Of a stretch of 64,000 bases of DNA, positions 7,887 to 16,232 are shown one piece after another. The notes beneath the pieces are model-generated. The model worked only from the letters and a program-made list of their open reading frames with translations. It did not search any database and was not told where the DNA came from. A program made the position numbers and the translations under genes. Source of the stretch: Streptomyces sp. PT12 (GTDB taxonomy: Bacteria; Actinomycetota; Actinomycetes; Streptomycetales; Streptomycetaceae); NCBI RefSeq assembly GCF_003311645.1, contig NZ_QEST01000141.1:34560-98559 (forward strand), read 5' to 3'. Position 1 is the first letter of the stretch; each line of letters starts with the position of its first letter.

Positions 7887-8903
7887 ATGCACCCGGCAGC
7901 GACTCCCGCACTCCGGCCCGGCTACTGGTGCGAAGCGATAGCCCTTCACGCCACGACCGGTCACACGCACTGGCTCAGCTCCCATCCGGCATCGAGCCCG
8001 CGCCTGGCCCTGAGGTGGCTACGACAGCGCGCCATTCACATAGGAGATCAGCTCGACGGCCCCGACCGCCGACCGGTCGAGTCCTGGCTTCACGACGACA
8101 ACGAGCACCAATACGCCCTGGACGTCCTGGCCACGGGCGGGATGTACGCGCACACGATCCACGAAGACGCCCTGCGCTACCTCCTCACCGCGCGCCCCCT
8201 GCCGAGCCAGGCGCCACGCCCCGGCCAACGACCCCAGCCCACCAGCATGGAGAAGACGCACATGCCCAACCATCCGGCATGTCTGACGAGTCCCGCAGTG
8301 ACCACCAGGGGGGTGGTCCCGTACATCACCCAGTGGAGCGGCGAACGCCCCGCCGACGTACGAGTCATCGAACGCCGAGGCCGCCTGGCCTACGCCGACG
8401 AACGCTCCTACGACCGCGACACCGGAGGCGTCCTGTGGCGCCGCATCCCCTCCACCCCCGGCAAAGGCAAACCCGAATTCGGCGCCGTCCACGCCCTCCG
8501 CCAACGCGTCGCCATGGCCGGTCTGCTCTGTCAGGTCTGCGGCAGGCCCGCCGACCGCAACGACCACGGCGTCCTGTGGCTGATGGGCGAAGCACCCGAC
8601 GCCCCCGGCACCTGGCCCCAAGGACTGGAGACCACCCACCCCCCGGTCTGCCAACCCTGCGCGTCCGTCTCGGTCCGCGCCTGCCCCCACCTCCGACAGC
8701 GCTATGTCGCCCTACGCGTCCGCTCCTGGACCCCGGTCGGAGTTCACGGCGCCCTCTACCGCCCAGGCCACCCCCACCCCGTCCTCACCGACGCCGCGGG
8801 CATCCCCTTCGACAACCCCGCCATACAGTGGGTCATCGCCGCCCAACTCGTCATGCGCCTTGACCACTTCACCCTCACCGACCCCACCACCGAGGCCCGT
8901 TGA
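7887..8903 (+). CDS. Hypothetical cysteine-rich phage-like protein, probable fusion
   Basis: The 338-residue frame seems to join two proteins. Residues 1-115 (WLRQRAIHIGDQLDG, DNEHQYALDVLATGGMYAHT) form one unit. Residues from about 126, where internal ATGs at 8247 and 8262 could restart translation with GGAG at 8249-8252, form a second with two CxxC pairs (LLCQVCGRPAD; PVCQPCASVSVRACPHLRQR) and ending near QWVIAAQLVMRL. The second part is homologous to the broken gene at 55019-55571. Paired cysteines suggest a zinc-binding fold. It follows the ATPase gene by 7 bp with no clear ribosome-binding site, so coupling is likely. Function is unknown. Confidence 0.65.
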   Translation: MHPAATPALRPGYWCEAIALHATTGHTHWLSSHPASSPRLALRWLRQRAIHIGDQLDGPDRRPVESWLHDDNEHQYALDVLATGGMYAHTIHEDALRYLLTARPLPSQAPRPGQRPQPTSMEKTHMPNHPACLTSPAVTTRGVVPYITQWSGERPADVRVIERRGRLAYADERSYDRDTGGVLWRRIPSTPGKGKPEFGAVHALRQRVAMAGLLCQVCGRPADRNDHGVLWLMGEAPDAPGTWPQGLETTHPPVCQPCASVSVRACPHLRQRYVALRVRSWTPVGVHGALYRPGHPHPVLTDAAGIPFDNPAIQWVIAAQLVMRLDHFTLTDPTTEAR

Positions 8904-8910
8904 GTTACAA

Positions 8911-9240
8911 CCTTCCTCACGTCTTCAAGGCGCCGCGCATCCGCGCGGCGCGCGCGGCAGCGGCGGCCCCCGGGCCGCCGCTCCTGTCTCCGCCCCGCTC
9001 CGGCCCGAGCCCGCCGCCCGCGCACCAGCAGCAAGATGGGCCATGAACGGGGGACTCCCGTCGCGCCAGGGGCGGTCGGTTCCACGGCTTTACCCACCTC
9101 CCCGGGCCGGGGCCCGCATCGAGCAAGACCAGGGGGCCACTCGGACACATTGCGGGCAGGGTCAAGCCTGCCCGAGTTGCCAGCAAGCGTACGGCCCCCT
9201 GGCCATGCTCGATCCCAACCCGGGCAGGCCACCGGCCAAA
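8911..9240. repeat. Composite structured intergenic element, copy B
   Basis: This is the second copy of the element at 851-1165. The leading motif CTTCCTCACGTCTTCAAG is followed by a 9-bp hairpin (8930-8938 with 8943-8951) whose stem sequence differs from copy A but still pairs perfectly. In the core (9095-9240), 9118-9125 pairs with 9206-9213, 9130-9138 with 9193-9201, 9139-9142 with 9174-9177, and 9154-9160 with 9167-9173. It ends about 157 bp before att scar 2. The remainder of the gene-free stretch 8904-9693 holds the tRNA scar, a terminator and no gene I can support. Confidence 0.7.
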
Positions 9241-9396
9241 GCCGTTCCACCGCCCTCGGGCCGTCTGTGGGGCCGTGCCACGTCCGTGCCATGTCGGGCG
9301 GGGAAGAGGGGGGAGTGAGGGGGAACGTCGGCGAGCGGAGCGGGGATTGAGAAGGGTGGGAGAACCGCAGGTGAGTGCACGCGTTGCCCCGCCTCG

Positions 9397-9440
9397 CTCC
9401 TAAAGCGGGTGTCGCAGGTTCGAATCCTGCCTGGGGCACA
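9397..9440 (+). repeat. tRNA-Arg(CCU) 3' fragment, attachment-site scar 2
   Basis: The 44-bp sequence starts with the anticodon loop CTCCTAA and ends with the acceptor strand. It agrees with a tRNA-Arg(CCU) 3' half and with the copy at 5632, 3765 bp away. The bases before it do not complete a cloverleaf. The region between the two scars holds the second TPR regulator, ABM protein, ATPase and cysteine-rich gene, and would be the element or a remnant of it. Confidence 0.75.
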
Positions 9441-9467
9441 GCGCGTTGACGCAGGTCAGCGAGTTTT

Positions 9468-9499
9468 ACGGCTCCTCGGGAGCAATCCCGAGGAGCCGT
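9468..9499. terminator. 14-bp stem hairpin terminator after att scar 2
   Basis: ACGGCTCCTCGGGA at 9468-9481 is perfectly complementary to 9486-9499, with the tetraloop GCAA, and is followed by TCTAG. It lies 28 bp past the tRNA fragment, where a tRNA transcription terminator would be expected. Confidence 0.8.
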
Positions 9500-9693
9500 T
9501 CTAGTGCCGCCACGCCACGACTACGCCGTCCTCACAGGGCGATGGAGCCCGCATGGGATGATTCTGCAGTTGTGAAGATGGGGCAATAGGTCTCGCTTAT
9601 CCCATTGTGGGGCGTTTATCGCCAGGTGGTGGCTGATCTCAGGACTGCCTCTGAACTTCCTCAAGCCTCCGGCTCGTACTCCTTGTCCATGGC

Positions 9694-10440
9694 ATGGTGA
9701 CGAGCGTGGACTACATGACTGTCGTTGCGGCGCTCCTCGCCGCCTTGGTTACCGCCTCGGTCGCTTCCTGGGCGGCCTTACGCACGACGGGTACGTCTTG
9801 GCGTGCCGCACACGCCGACCGCACGTTCGAGGCCCTTGCCGACTTACTCGATGCGACCGACGTGTGGCGGAACGACGGAGCGCCCGGCCCTGGCTACGAG
9901 TCGGCTGTCACACGGGTCCGGCTGACCACAGAGAAGGATGACTTCGAGGGCTTGCAGTCCGTCCTCGTCCATGCGGATGTTCTTCGGCAGCTCGGCCCTC
10001 GCAGCCGCGCCTCTCACCCGTACTTCGATCGCCTCGCGCTTCTGGATCGGGCGGTCGCCAGGGAAAGGGCCGCAGCGAGCGTCGAAGAGGACGAGACCGG
10101 CATTCCCATGGGTGAGGGCGCTGCGTCGTATGCGCGTCAAGAGCTGAGGGCGTTCTACGCCGAACAGGACCAAGGAGGCGAGCCCGACCCGGCTCCGGTG
10201 CGGAAGTCCCTTGTGCGTGCGGAGTACTGCTCGGATGACTTGATCGACGACCTTTTCATCTCGGCCGACACCCGAAGGAAGCTCGACGAGAGGAAAGCTG
10301 AGCGCGAGGAGGCGCGTGAACGGGCCGCCGCTGAGCTCAGCGATGCACGGGAAGCGTTGACGAGCGCTGTCAGGAAGTGGGCGCGAAAGCCTTCTGGGCG
10401 GGCGTTGAAGTACAGTTCGAGGCAGAGCCGCACAGGGTGA
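9694..10440 (+). CDS. Hypothetical membrane-anchored protein with coiled-coil tail
   Basis: The 248-residue product opens with one hydrophobic segment (residues about 8-28, VVAALLAALVTASVASWAAL), which may be a signal anchor. The rest is soluble and charged. Near the C-terminus RRKLDERKAEREEARERAAA predicts a coiled coil, followed by a basic tail. I do not recognise a family. It is the first gene beyond the att scars and stands alone. Codon bias is weaker than in neighbouring genes, which is compatible with acquired DNA. GTG codons just downstream are possible alternative starts. Confidence 0.6.
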   Translation: MVTSVDYMTVVAALLAALVTASVASWAALRTTGTSWRAAHADRTFEALADLLDATDVWRNDGAPGPGYESAVTRVRLTTEKDDFEGLQSVLVHADVLRQLGPRSRASHPYFDRLALLDRAVARERAAASVEEDETGIPMGEGAASYARQELRAFYAEQDQGGEPDPAPVRKSLVRAEYCSDDLIDDLFISADTRRKLDERKAEREEARERAAAELSDAREALTSAVRKWARKPSGRALKYSSRQSRTG

Positions 10441-10869
10441 GGTGGCCCCCGCACACGACGAACGCCCCGCTCCCGCTGGCCGTCCCCCGGCGGGCCGACA
10501 GGCCCGCTGCCCACGTGCGCGGATGTGTAGTCCAAGGAGCCTGCGGCGACCGGCGTACATCAGCTCGAACAACTCGTGAGGCCGACGTGGTTGCCCTCGT
10601 GCGATGGTGACCAGGTGTGACGGAGGCGCGTGCCCCTGCCGCCAACTTCGATACCGGGAAGCAACCCACGTTGTTGCGGAGCCGGTCCTTCAAGGGGAGT
10701 TGTCCGACCCGACGGTCACAATCACGTGTATGGATGTCAGGGCGGACTTCTCGCTGGCACCGCAACTGAAGGCCGTGCAGCGGGAAGCGGTGGATCGGGG
10801 AGTCAAGGGCGCTGTCGTCGCAGTGGTCCAGCACATGGACGGTGGGCGGGGACGGCATCGGAGAGGTGG
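10441..10869. other. Gene-free stretch
   Basis: I see no reading frame with convincing codon bias on either strand, no RNA gene and no clear hairpin in these 429 bases. The stretch may hold the eroded 3' end of the broken gene that follows on the minus strand. Confidence 0.4.
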
Positions 10870-11426
10870 TCAGGCACTGCTCCGGCTGCTCGCGGCGGCC
10901 CGGCAGCGGGCCGCTGAGGTGGGCGAGTGGCAGGCTGCCCGGTGGCGAGCGGGCCAGCAGATCTCCGGGCCACCGTAGCCCGTGGTGCGTGGCCAGGTGA
11001 TCGTGATCAGCCATTCCGGGTCGGGGGACAGGAAGTCGACCGATTCGTTCCAGTGGGCGACCTGGACCACGATGTCGCGGCCGTAGTTTCCCCGGACAGG
11101 GACCAGTCGGCGTTCTTCGTCTCCGTCACGCCGGGGGCCAGGCGGCCCGCGATCTCCTCGTGGCCGTCGTCAAAGTACGCCGGGGCCGCCTCGCCCGCCG
11201 TGAGGTCCGAGTCCCGCTCCGCCTCCGGCGAGGGCGAGGGCGACGCCGCGGGCCTGGCCTGTCGCGACGGCTCGGGCCCAGGGGGCGGACGGGGCGGCGT
11301 CGTCGTCCGCTCGCGTGAGGCCCGCGCCGAAGCCGATGGCCAGGCAGGCGACGCCCACCGCCGCGTGCGTCAGCAGCAGCGGGGCGCGGCCCACGACGGG
11401 GCGGGTGGCAGGGTGGGTTGGGCCAT
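10870..11426 (-). pseudogene. Hypothetical secreted or membrane protein, frameshifted
   Basis: Three minus-strand frames carry consecutive pieces of one protein. After the ATG at 11426 (with upstream GGAGG), MAQPTLPPAP must shift to reach VGRAPLLLTHAAVGVACLAI, a hydrophobic anchor. A second shift reaches ERDSDLTAGEAAPAYFDDGH, and a third reaches GNYGRDIVVQVAHWNESVDF and EWLITITWPRTTGYGGPEI. The first shift falls in a C run. The pieces read like a short secreted protein of a type I do not recognise. The 3' boundary is uncertain. Confidence 0.6.
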
Positions 11427-11541
11427 GGGGGCGCTCCCCCTCCGATGGTGGCGAGTGTGGGGGTGCGGGAAATCGTCGAGGAAAGAGCCGGGTTGGGCTT
11501 CGGAATCGCTCCGCTTGTGATCAGTCCGTGACGATGTGGTG

Positions 11542-11859
11542 TCAGAGCCAGGCGATCGCCAGGGTCAGGGTGATCACGAACGCCGCGGTCAGGGCTATGG
11601 CCGTGTGGAGGCGGCGGGACGCCTGGAGCCACATCGCGAGGGCCTGGATCACGCCCATGATCACCCCGACGACCAGGAAGTGCGCCGCCGTTCTCGCCGT
11701 GCCGCCCGCGTGGGGGAAGTCCACGATCAGGTCGATCGGGGGACAGGACGTCGTGTGGTGCTCCTCGCGGTGGTGGTCGCGGTCGACCGCGGCCTCCACG
11801 CCCGTGTCCCGGGCCGGGGCCGTTGAGTCGCAGGTCTCGCAGCGGTAGGCGTAACGCAC
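11542..11859 (-). CDS. Small membrane protein with cysteine-containing N-terminus
   Basis: The 105-residue protein begins MRYAYRCETCDS, a CxxC knuckle, followed by a His/Asp/Glu-rich stretch (DRDHHREEHHTTSCPP) that could bind metal. Two hydrophobic segments follow: about residues 58-77 (TAAHFLVVGVIMGVIQALAM) and 85-105 (TAIALTAAFVITLTLAIAWL). It diverges from the conflict operon starting at 11944, with about 85 bp between them. I do not recognise a family; a small regulator or metal-responsive membrane protein is possible. Confidence 0.6.
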   Translation of the reverse strand: MRYAYRCETCDSTAPARDTGVEAAVDRDHHREEHHTTSCPPIDLIVDFPHAGGTARTAAHFLVVGVIMGVIQALAMWLQASRRLHTAIALTAAFVITLTLAIAWL

Positions 11860-11943
11860 GCAGGGAGGCTACTGGCCAGCGGGGCGTTCCGCCGCCTCGA
11901 GTTCGGCGGAACGGGGTGCCACGCGCCGTTCACCTCCTACGAT

Positions 11944-12375
11944 GTGATCGTGGACACGGATGTCAACCGGGCGCGGGGCCTGTACGGGAGGCTGATCGAC
12001 ACCGCTGCCACGCGTTTCGGCGCCGCGCTCGACCTCGATCCGGACGACCGGGCCGACGAGGTGAGCCGCAGGCTGGCGGAGTTATTCGGGGCGCGCCCCG
12101 GTATCGAGGGCGTGATGCTCCGGCTCGACGGGCGCGACGTGGGCGTGGCGACGCCCCGACGCCTGCGCGCCGCCGAGGGGTTGGCCGGGCCAGCGGCCGA
12201 GTGGGGGGCGGGCGACCGGGCCGGGCTGCCGGGGCGGTCGGGGCGTTACAGGCCGGTGTGGTTCGACTGCGCCACGCCGGGCTGCGGGGCCGCCGAGGCG
12301 CGCAGCTTCTACGACGAACGCGCCGTGCCCGTCTGCCCTGACGAGCGGCATGGGCCGATGGAGCTGCGCAGATGA
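11944..12375 (+). CDS. Zinc-ribbon protein, first gene of vWA-MoxR-CHAT-STAND operon
   Basis: The 143-residue product starts with GTG at 11944. Its N-terminal half is helical (RARGLYGRLIDTAATRFGAA) and its C-terminus looks like a zinc ribbon: FDCATPGCGAAEARSFYDER, then VPVCPDERHG. The stop overlaps the next start in an ATGA. A similar architecture, a helical part plus a C-terminal FLCPAGACSRS...PVC motif, occurs at 57086-57511, also directly before a related membrane protein. The family is not one I can name. Position suggests a sensor or adaptor for the operon. Confidence 0.7.
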   Translation: MIVDTDVNRARGLYGRLIDTAATRFGAALDLDPDDRADEVSRRLAELFGARPGIEGVMLRLDGRDVGVATPRRLRAAEGLAGPAAEWGAGDRAGLPGRSGRYRPVWFDCATPGCGAAEARSFYDERAVPVCPDERHGPMELRR

Positions 12376-13380
12376 GCCTGGCGTCGGCGGTGCGGCCGCC
12401 GCCCGAACTCGGCGGCGGGCGCCGGTTCTTCGCCGTCGGCCAGCTGCCGGTGCTGGCGTCGGCGCTGTTCCTGCTGGTGCTCGGCTGGGCCGGGGCGCGC
12501 GGCTGGGAGCGCCCGCCGGGGCGCGCCGCGCTTCGACGACGCGTGGGCCACCGCGGGCGCGCTCGGCGTGGGCGAGGCGGTGGCGCTGCTGCTCGGGGTG
12601 ACGCTGGTGGCGGTGCTGCTCCAGCCGTTCCAGCTCGGTCTCGTCCGGCTGCTTGAGGGCGACTGGCCGCGGCCGTTCGGCCTGGGGCTCGGGGCCGGAC
12701 GCGCCACGCGCCGCCAGCTGGCCAGGAAGCGCTCCCTCGCCGCCGAGGCCGCACTGCCGGACCCGGGGGCGCTCACCGAGGAGCGCGTGCAACGCGCCGG
12801 GCGCGCGGGCTCGGAATTACGCCGGCGCTTTCCGCTGCCTGACCACCTGGTGTGCCCCACCGCGCTGGGGAACGCGCTGGCCGCCATCGAGGACGGCGCC
12901 GGGCGCGCCTACGGGTTCGACGCGGTCGCCGCCTGGCCCCGGCTCTACCCCGTGCTCGGCGAGGAGACCAGGGCGGTGGTCGACGACCGCCGCGACGCGC
13001 TCGACGCGGCGGCCAGGATGGCGGCGGTGTTCGCCGTGACCGGGCTCGCCGCCGCGCTGCTGCTGGCGCGCTGCGGCTGGTGGCTCGCGCTCGCGCTGAT
13101 CCCGCTCGCGGCCGCGCGCCTCGCCTACGGGGGCGCGGTGCGGGCGGCGTCGGCGTATGGCGAGGCGGTGCATGTGGCGTTCGACCTGCACCGCCTCGAC
13201 CTGCTGAGCGCGCTGTGCCTCGAACGCCCCACCGGGCCCCTGCCCGAACGGGCGCTCAACGCCCAGCTGTCCGACCTGTGGCGGCAGGGAGTGCCGCTCG
13301 ACCCCGCCGTGCGCTACGCCCCTGAACCCACCCAGGACACGGCCCCCGACCAGGGCCCCGCCGGAGGAACGACCCGATGA
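12372..13380 (+). pseudogene. Conflict-operon membrane protein, one frameshift
   Basis: The ATG at 12372 opens a frame through LPVLASALFLLVLGWAGARG, a membrane segment. Near 12515-12530 the coding signal moves to another frame, continuing FDDAWATAGALGVGEAVALL, LVAVLLQPFQLGLVRLLEGD and, further on, membrane segments near 13020-13130. With the shift repaired the protein would be about 335 residues with three or four membrane segments. Its C-terminal part (WPRLYPVLGEETRAVVDDRR onward) is related to the membrane protein at 56140-57084. It overlaps the MoxR gene by ATGA. A sequencing error is as likely as true decay. Confidence 0.65.
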
Positions 13381-14315
13381 TCCTGCCCTACTCGCTGCTC
13401 GTCGGCCACCGGGAGCTGCGCACCGCGCTGGAGATCGCCTATGTCAACGAGGCGGTCGGCGGCGTGCTCGCCACCGGGCAGCGCGGCACGGCCAAGACGA
13501 CCACGGTGCGGGCGTTCACCATGATGACGGTGGGCCGCCTGCCGGTGACGCTGCCGATCGGCGCCACCGACGACCGGGTGCTTGGCGGCTGGCAGATCAA
13601 GAAGCTCATGCGGGGCGCGGCCGAGCCCGAGGACGGGCTGCTGGTCGAGGCCGCCAAGTCGCCCGCGCGCATGCTGTACGTGGACGAGATCAACCTGCTC
13701 GACGACTATCTCGTCAACATCATCCTCGATGTCGTCTCCACCGGCGTGCTCAGCGTTCAACGGGAGGGCCGCGCCGAGGAGTTGCACGATGTCAACTTCG
13801 CGCTCGTCGGCACCATGAATCCGGACGAGGGCGGGCTGCGGCCCCAACTCCTCGACCGCTTCGGCCTGGTGGCCGATGTGCTGCCCGAGGAGGACCCGGA
13901 GTAGCGGCGGCGCATCGTGGAGACGGTGCTGCGGTTCGAGGCCGAACGCGACGATCCCGGCTCGGAGTTCATGGCCAAGGCCAGGGCGCGGGACGCCGAG
14001 AAGAAGAGGGCGCTCGACGCGGCCCGCGCCCGGCTGACCGCCGTGCGGTACGGGCCAGGCGTGATCGACGCGTGCGCCAGGGTCGCTGACGCGTTCGATC
14101 TGGTGGGCCACCGGGGCGACCTCGTACTCGGGCGCGCCGCACGGGCGTTGGCCGCGATCGAGGGCGCGCCGATGGCCGACGCCGGGCATGTGGCCCGCGT
14201 CGCCAAGCTGGTGCTGGTCCACCGGCGCGGGCGCGGGGAGTCGGGGACGCTGCCGCCCTGGACCGCCGATGACGACGCGCGGGTGGCGCGAACGCTGCCG
14301 AACGCCGAGGGCTGA
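13377..14315 (+). pseudogene. MoxR-type AAA+ ATPase interrupted by an amber codon
   Basis: The frame encodes a complete MoxR/ChlI-type AAA+ ATPase of 312 codons. Walker A is GQRGTAKT (residues 34-41), Walker B MLYVDEINLL (D103, E104), and sensor 1 VGTMNPDEGGLRPQLLDRFG. At 13902-13904 codon 176 is TAG (context GAG TAG CGG), just where the core meets the helical lid. The same frame then continues RRRIVETVLRFEAERDDPGS to a TGA at 14313. Either the gene is dead, or the two halves are made separately, for which no good internal ribosome-binding site is seen, or the base is miscalled. It should energise the partner vWA protein. Confidence 0.8.
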
Positions 14316-14318
14316 GCG

Positions 14319-16232
14319 GTGGCGGCGGAAGAGGTCTCCAACGTCCCAGAGTCCGAGGGGGAGTTGGGCGGGACGCTGGCGCGGGTGCTGACGGTGCTGC
14401 GCTGCTCGGCGGCCGAACCCCGCCTCGGCGGCGTGCTGTTCTTTGACCTGGAGCCCGCGTTGCTGCCGCTCGTCGGCGAGTTGCTCGCGGATCTCGTGGA
14501 GGACGGCGCGCTCGTGGAGGACGGCGCGCGCCCCCGCGTCGTGACGCTTGGCTCGTGGGCGGCGCCCGAGGACCTGTGGCTGCGCACGGGCGTGACGGGG
14601 GAGGGGTTCGCGGTGCTGCCGGGGGCGCTGGTGGAAAGCGAGGGCGCGCCGCCGCCCGTGGTGCTCGTGCCCGACCTCGGCCATGCCGCGCTGCCGGTGA
14701 CGCAGGCCGCGGTCACGCTGCTCGACGCCGACGCGGCGGCGGCGGCGGAGCTGTTCGGGCACAGCATGCGCTGGCGGCCGATGGCCCGCTGGCTGGCCGC
14801 GGTGGGGCGGGCGGAGGCGGGGCGGCTCTCGCCGCACCTGCTCGACCGCTTCCCCGTGCGGGTGGACGCGGCGTCGGCGCATCGGGAGTTGCGCGCGCTC
14901 AGGAGGCGCGCGCCGACGCGCGCCGACGATCGCACGCTGCTGCGCACGGCGTTGGCCGCGCAGGCCGCGCGGCCCGCGCCTCCCTGGGCGGGCCCGCCGC
15001 CCGCCCTCACCGCCGAGGCGGCCCGCGAGGTGGTCGCGCTCATGCCCTCGAACGCGAGTAGGCGCCGCGATCTGGCGCTCGCCAGGACGGCGCGCGCCCT
15101 CGCCCGCGCGGCCGGGCGCGCCCGCGTGGGCACGGCGGCGGTGCGCGAGGCCGCCGCGCTGCTCGGCCTGCCCGCGCCGCCGCCCGATGACGAAGGGCGC
15201 GAGGAGGCCGACCGCGATCCCGCGCCCTCGCCCACGAACGGGCGAACTCCCGCCCCCGCGGGGGGACTTGAGTCTGCGGGGGCCGTCCAGGCGCCGCGGG
15301 GGCAGCGGGTGCGCCCGGTCACGGCGGGCAGGGCGCCCGTTCCGCTCGAGCCCGCGACCGCGCCCCCGGTGGGCGGGGACCGCGGGCCCTATCCGGAGGA
15401 CGACCCTGAGGCGCTGCCGCGCTTCGGATCGTTGCGCGCGCCCCGCGCGAGCCGAGTGGCGCGCGCTGGCGCGGGCCCATCGCGCGGTCACCCCGTCGGC
15501 GTCAGGCCCGCCCGGGACCTGCGCGATGTGGCGCTGATCCCCACGCTGCTCGAGGCCGCGCGCTTCCAGCGGATCCGCCGCGCGCGGGGGAGCCGCGCGG
15601 AGGGGCTGCTGGTCAACGCGGCCGATCTGCGCCAGTACCGCCGCCGACCCGACAGCGGCCGTGCGCTGGTGCTCGTCCTGGACCACACGTGCCACGCGGG
15701 CTGGGACTGGGCCCCGGCCCTCGCGCCCCATCTGCGCTGGTCGTACCACCACAACGCCTCGGTCTCGATCGTGGAGTTCGGGCACGAGGACGCCGCGGAC
15801 GAGCTGACCGCCGAGCGCTACCGCGTGGACTCGCTGCTCCACCCGCGCGTGCTCGCCTCCCTTAACCGCCCGCCCGGGATGGCCAGTCCGCTCGCCCACG
15901 CCCTCGACCTCGCGGTGCAGGAGCTGCGCAGGCTGCAACGCAACGGGCGGGCCGCGCTCGAACACGCGCTGCTCGTCGTGGTGACGGACGGGCGGGGCAA
16001 CGTTCCGCTGAACGCCAGCCTCAGCGGGCGGCCCCCGCGGCGCGTCGGGCGTGAGGGCGTGAACGACGCGCTGCGGGTGGCCGCCGCCGTGCGCACCCTG
16101 CCCAGGGCGGAGCCCGTGGTGATCGCCCCCGCGCCCGATGTCCACCCCGAGCTGGCCGCCGAGCTGGCCGAGGCGCTCGGCGGGCGGCTGGTCGCCGCGG
16201 CGCGGCGCGCCGGGGCGGGGGAGCGCGCGTGA
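14319..16232 (+). CDS. ChlD-like protein: degenerate AAA plus von Willebrand A domain
   Basis: The 637-residue protein resembles the magnesium-chelatase D subunit in layout. Residues 1-290 form an AAA-like region without a Walker A motif, with a lid helix SRRRDLALARTARALARAAG. A proline-rich linker spans about 290-420, and a vWA domain spans about 450-635. The metal-site motif usually written DxSxS reads D455-H-T-C-H here; later vWA positions are VVTDGRGN and MASPLAHAL. GTG at 14319 follows the MoxR stop by three bases. MoxR and vWA proteins normally act as a pair that remodels or inserts cofactors into targets. This pair is placed with CHAT and STAND genes, so its likely role is regulating an effector. 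Confidence 0.82.
   Translation: MAAEEVSNVPESEGELGGTLARVLTVLRCSAAEPRLGGVLFFDLEPALLPLVGELLADLVEDGALVEDGARPRVVTLGSWAAPEDLWLRTGVTGEGFAVLPGALVESEGAPPPVVLVPDLGHAALPVTQAAVTLLDADAAAAAELFGHSMRWRPMARWLAAVGRAEAGRLSPHLLDRFPVRVDAASAHRELRALRRRAPTRADDRTLLRTALAAQAARPAPPWAGPPPALTAEAAREVVALMPSNASRRRDLALARTARALARAAGRARVGTAAVREAAALLGLPAPPPDDEGREEADRDPAPSPTNGRTPAPAGGLESAGAVQAPRGQRVRPVTAGRAPVPLEPATAPPVGGDRGPYPEDDPEALPRFGSLRAPRASRVARAGAGPSRGHPVGVRPARDLRDVALIPTLLEAARFQRIRRARGSRAEGLLVNAADLRQYRRRPDSGRALVLVLDHTCHAGWDWAPALAPHLRWSYHHNASVSIVEFGHEDAADELTAERYRVDSLLHPRVLASLNRPPGMASPLAHALDLAVQELRRLQRNGRAALEHALLVVVTDGRGNVPLNASLSGRPPRRVGREGVNDALRVAAAVRTLPRAEPVVIAPAPDVHPELAAELAEALGGRLVAAARRAGAGERA

Noticed and set aside
5590-9440. 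Functional tRNA genes at the two att scars
   Set aside because: Only the anticodon loop, T arm and 3' acceptor strand are present. Upstream bases cannot pair to complete the anticodon stem, D arm or acceptor.
10604-10978. A 124-codon plus-strand protein
   Set aside because: Codon bias is absent and the opposite strand carries the tail of a broken gene there.
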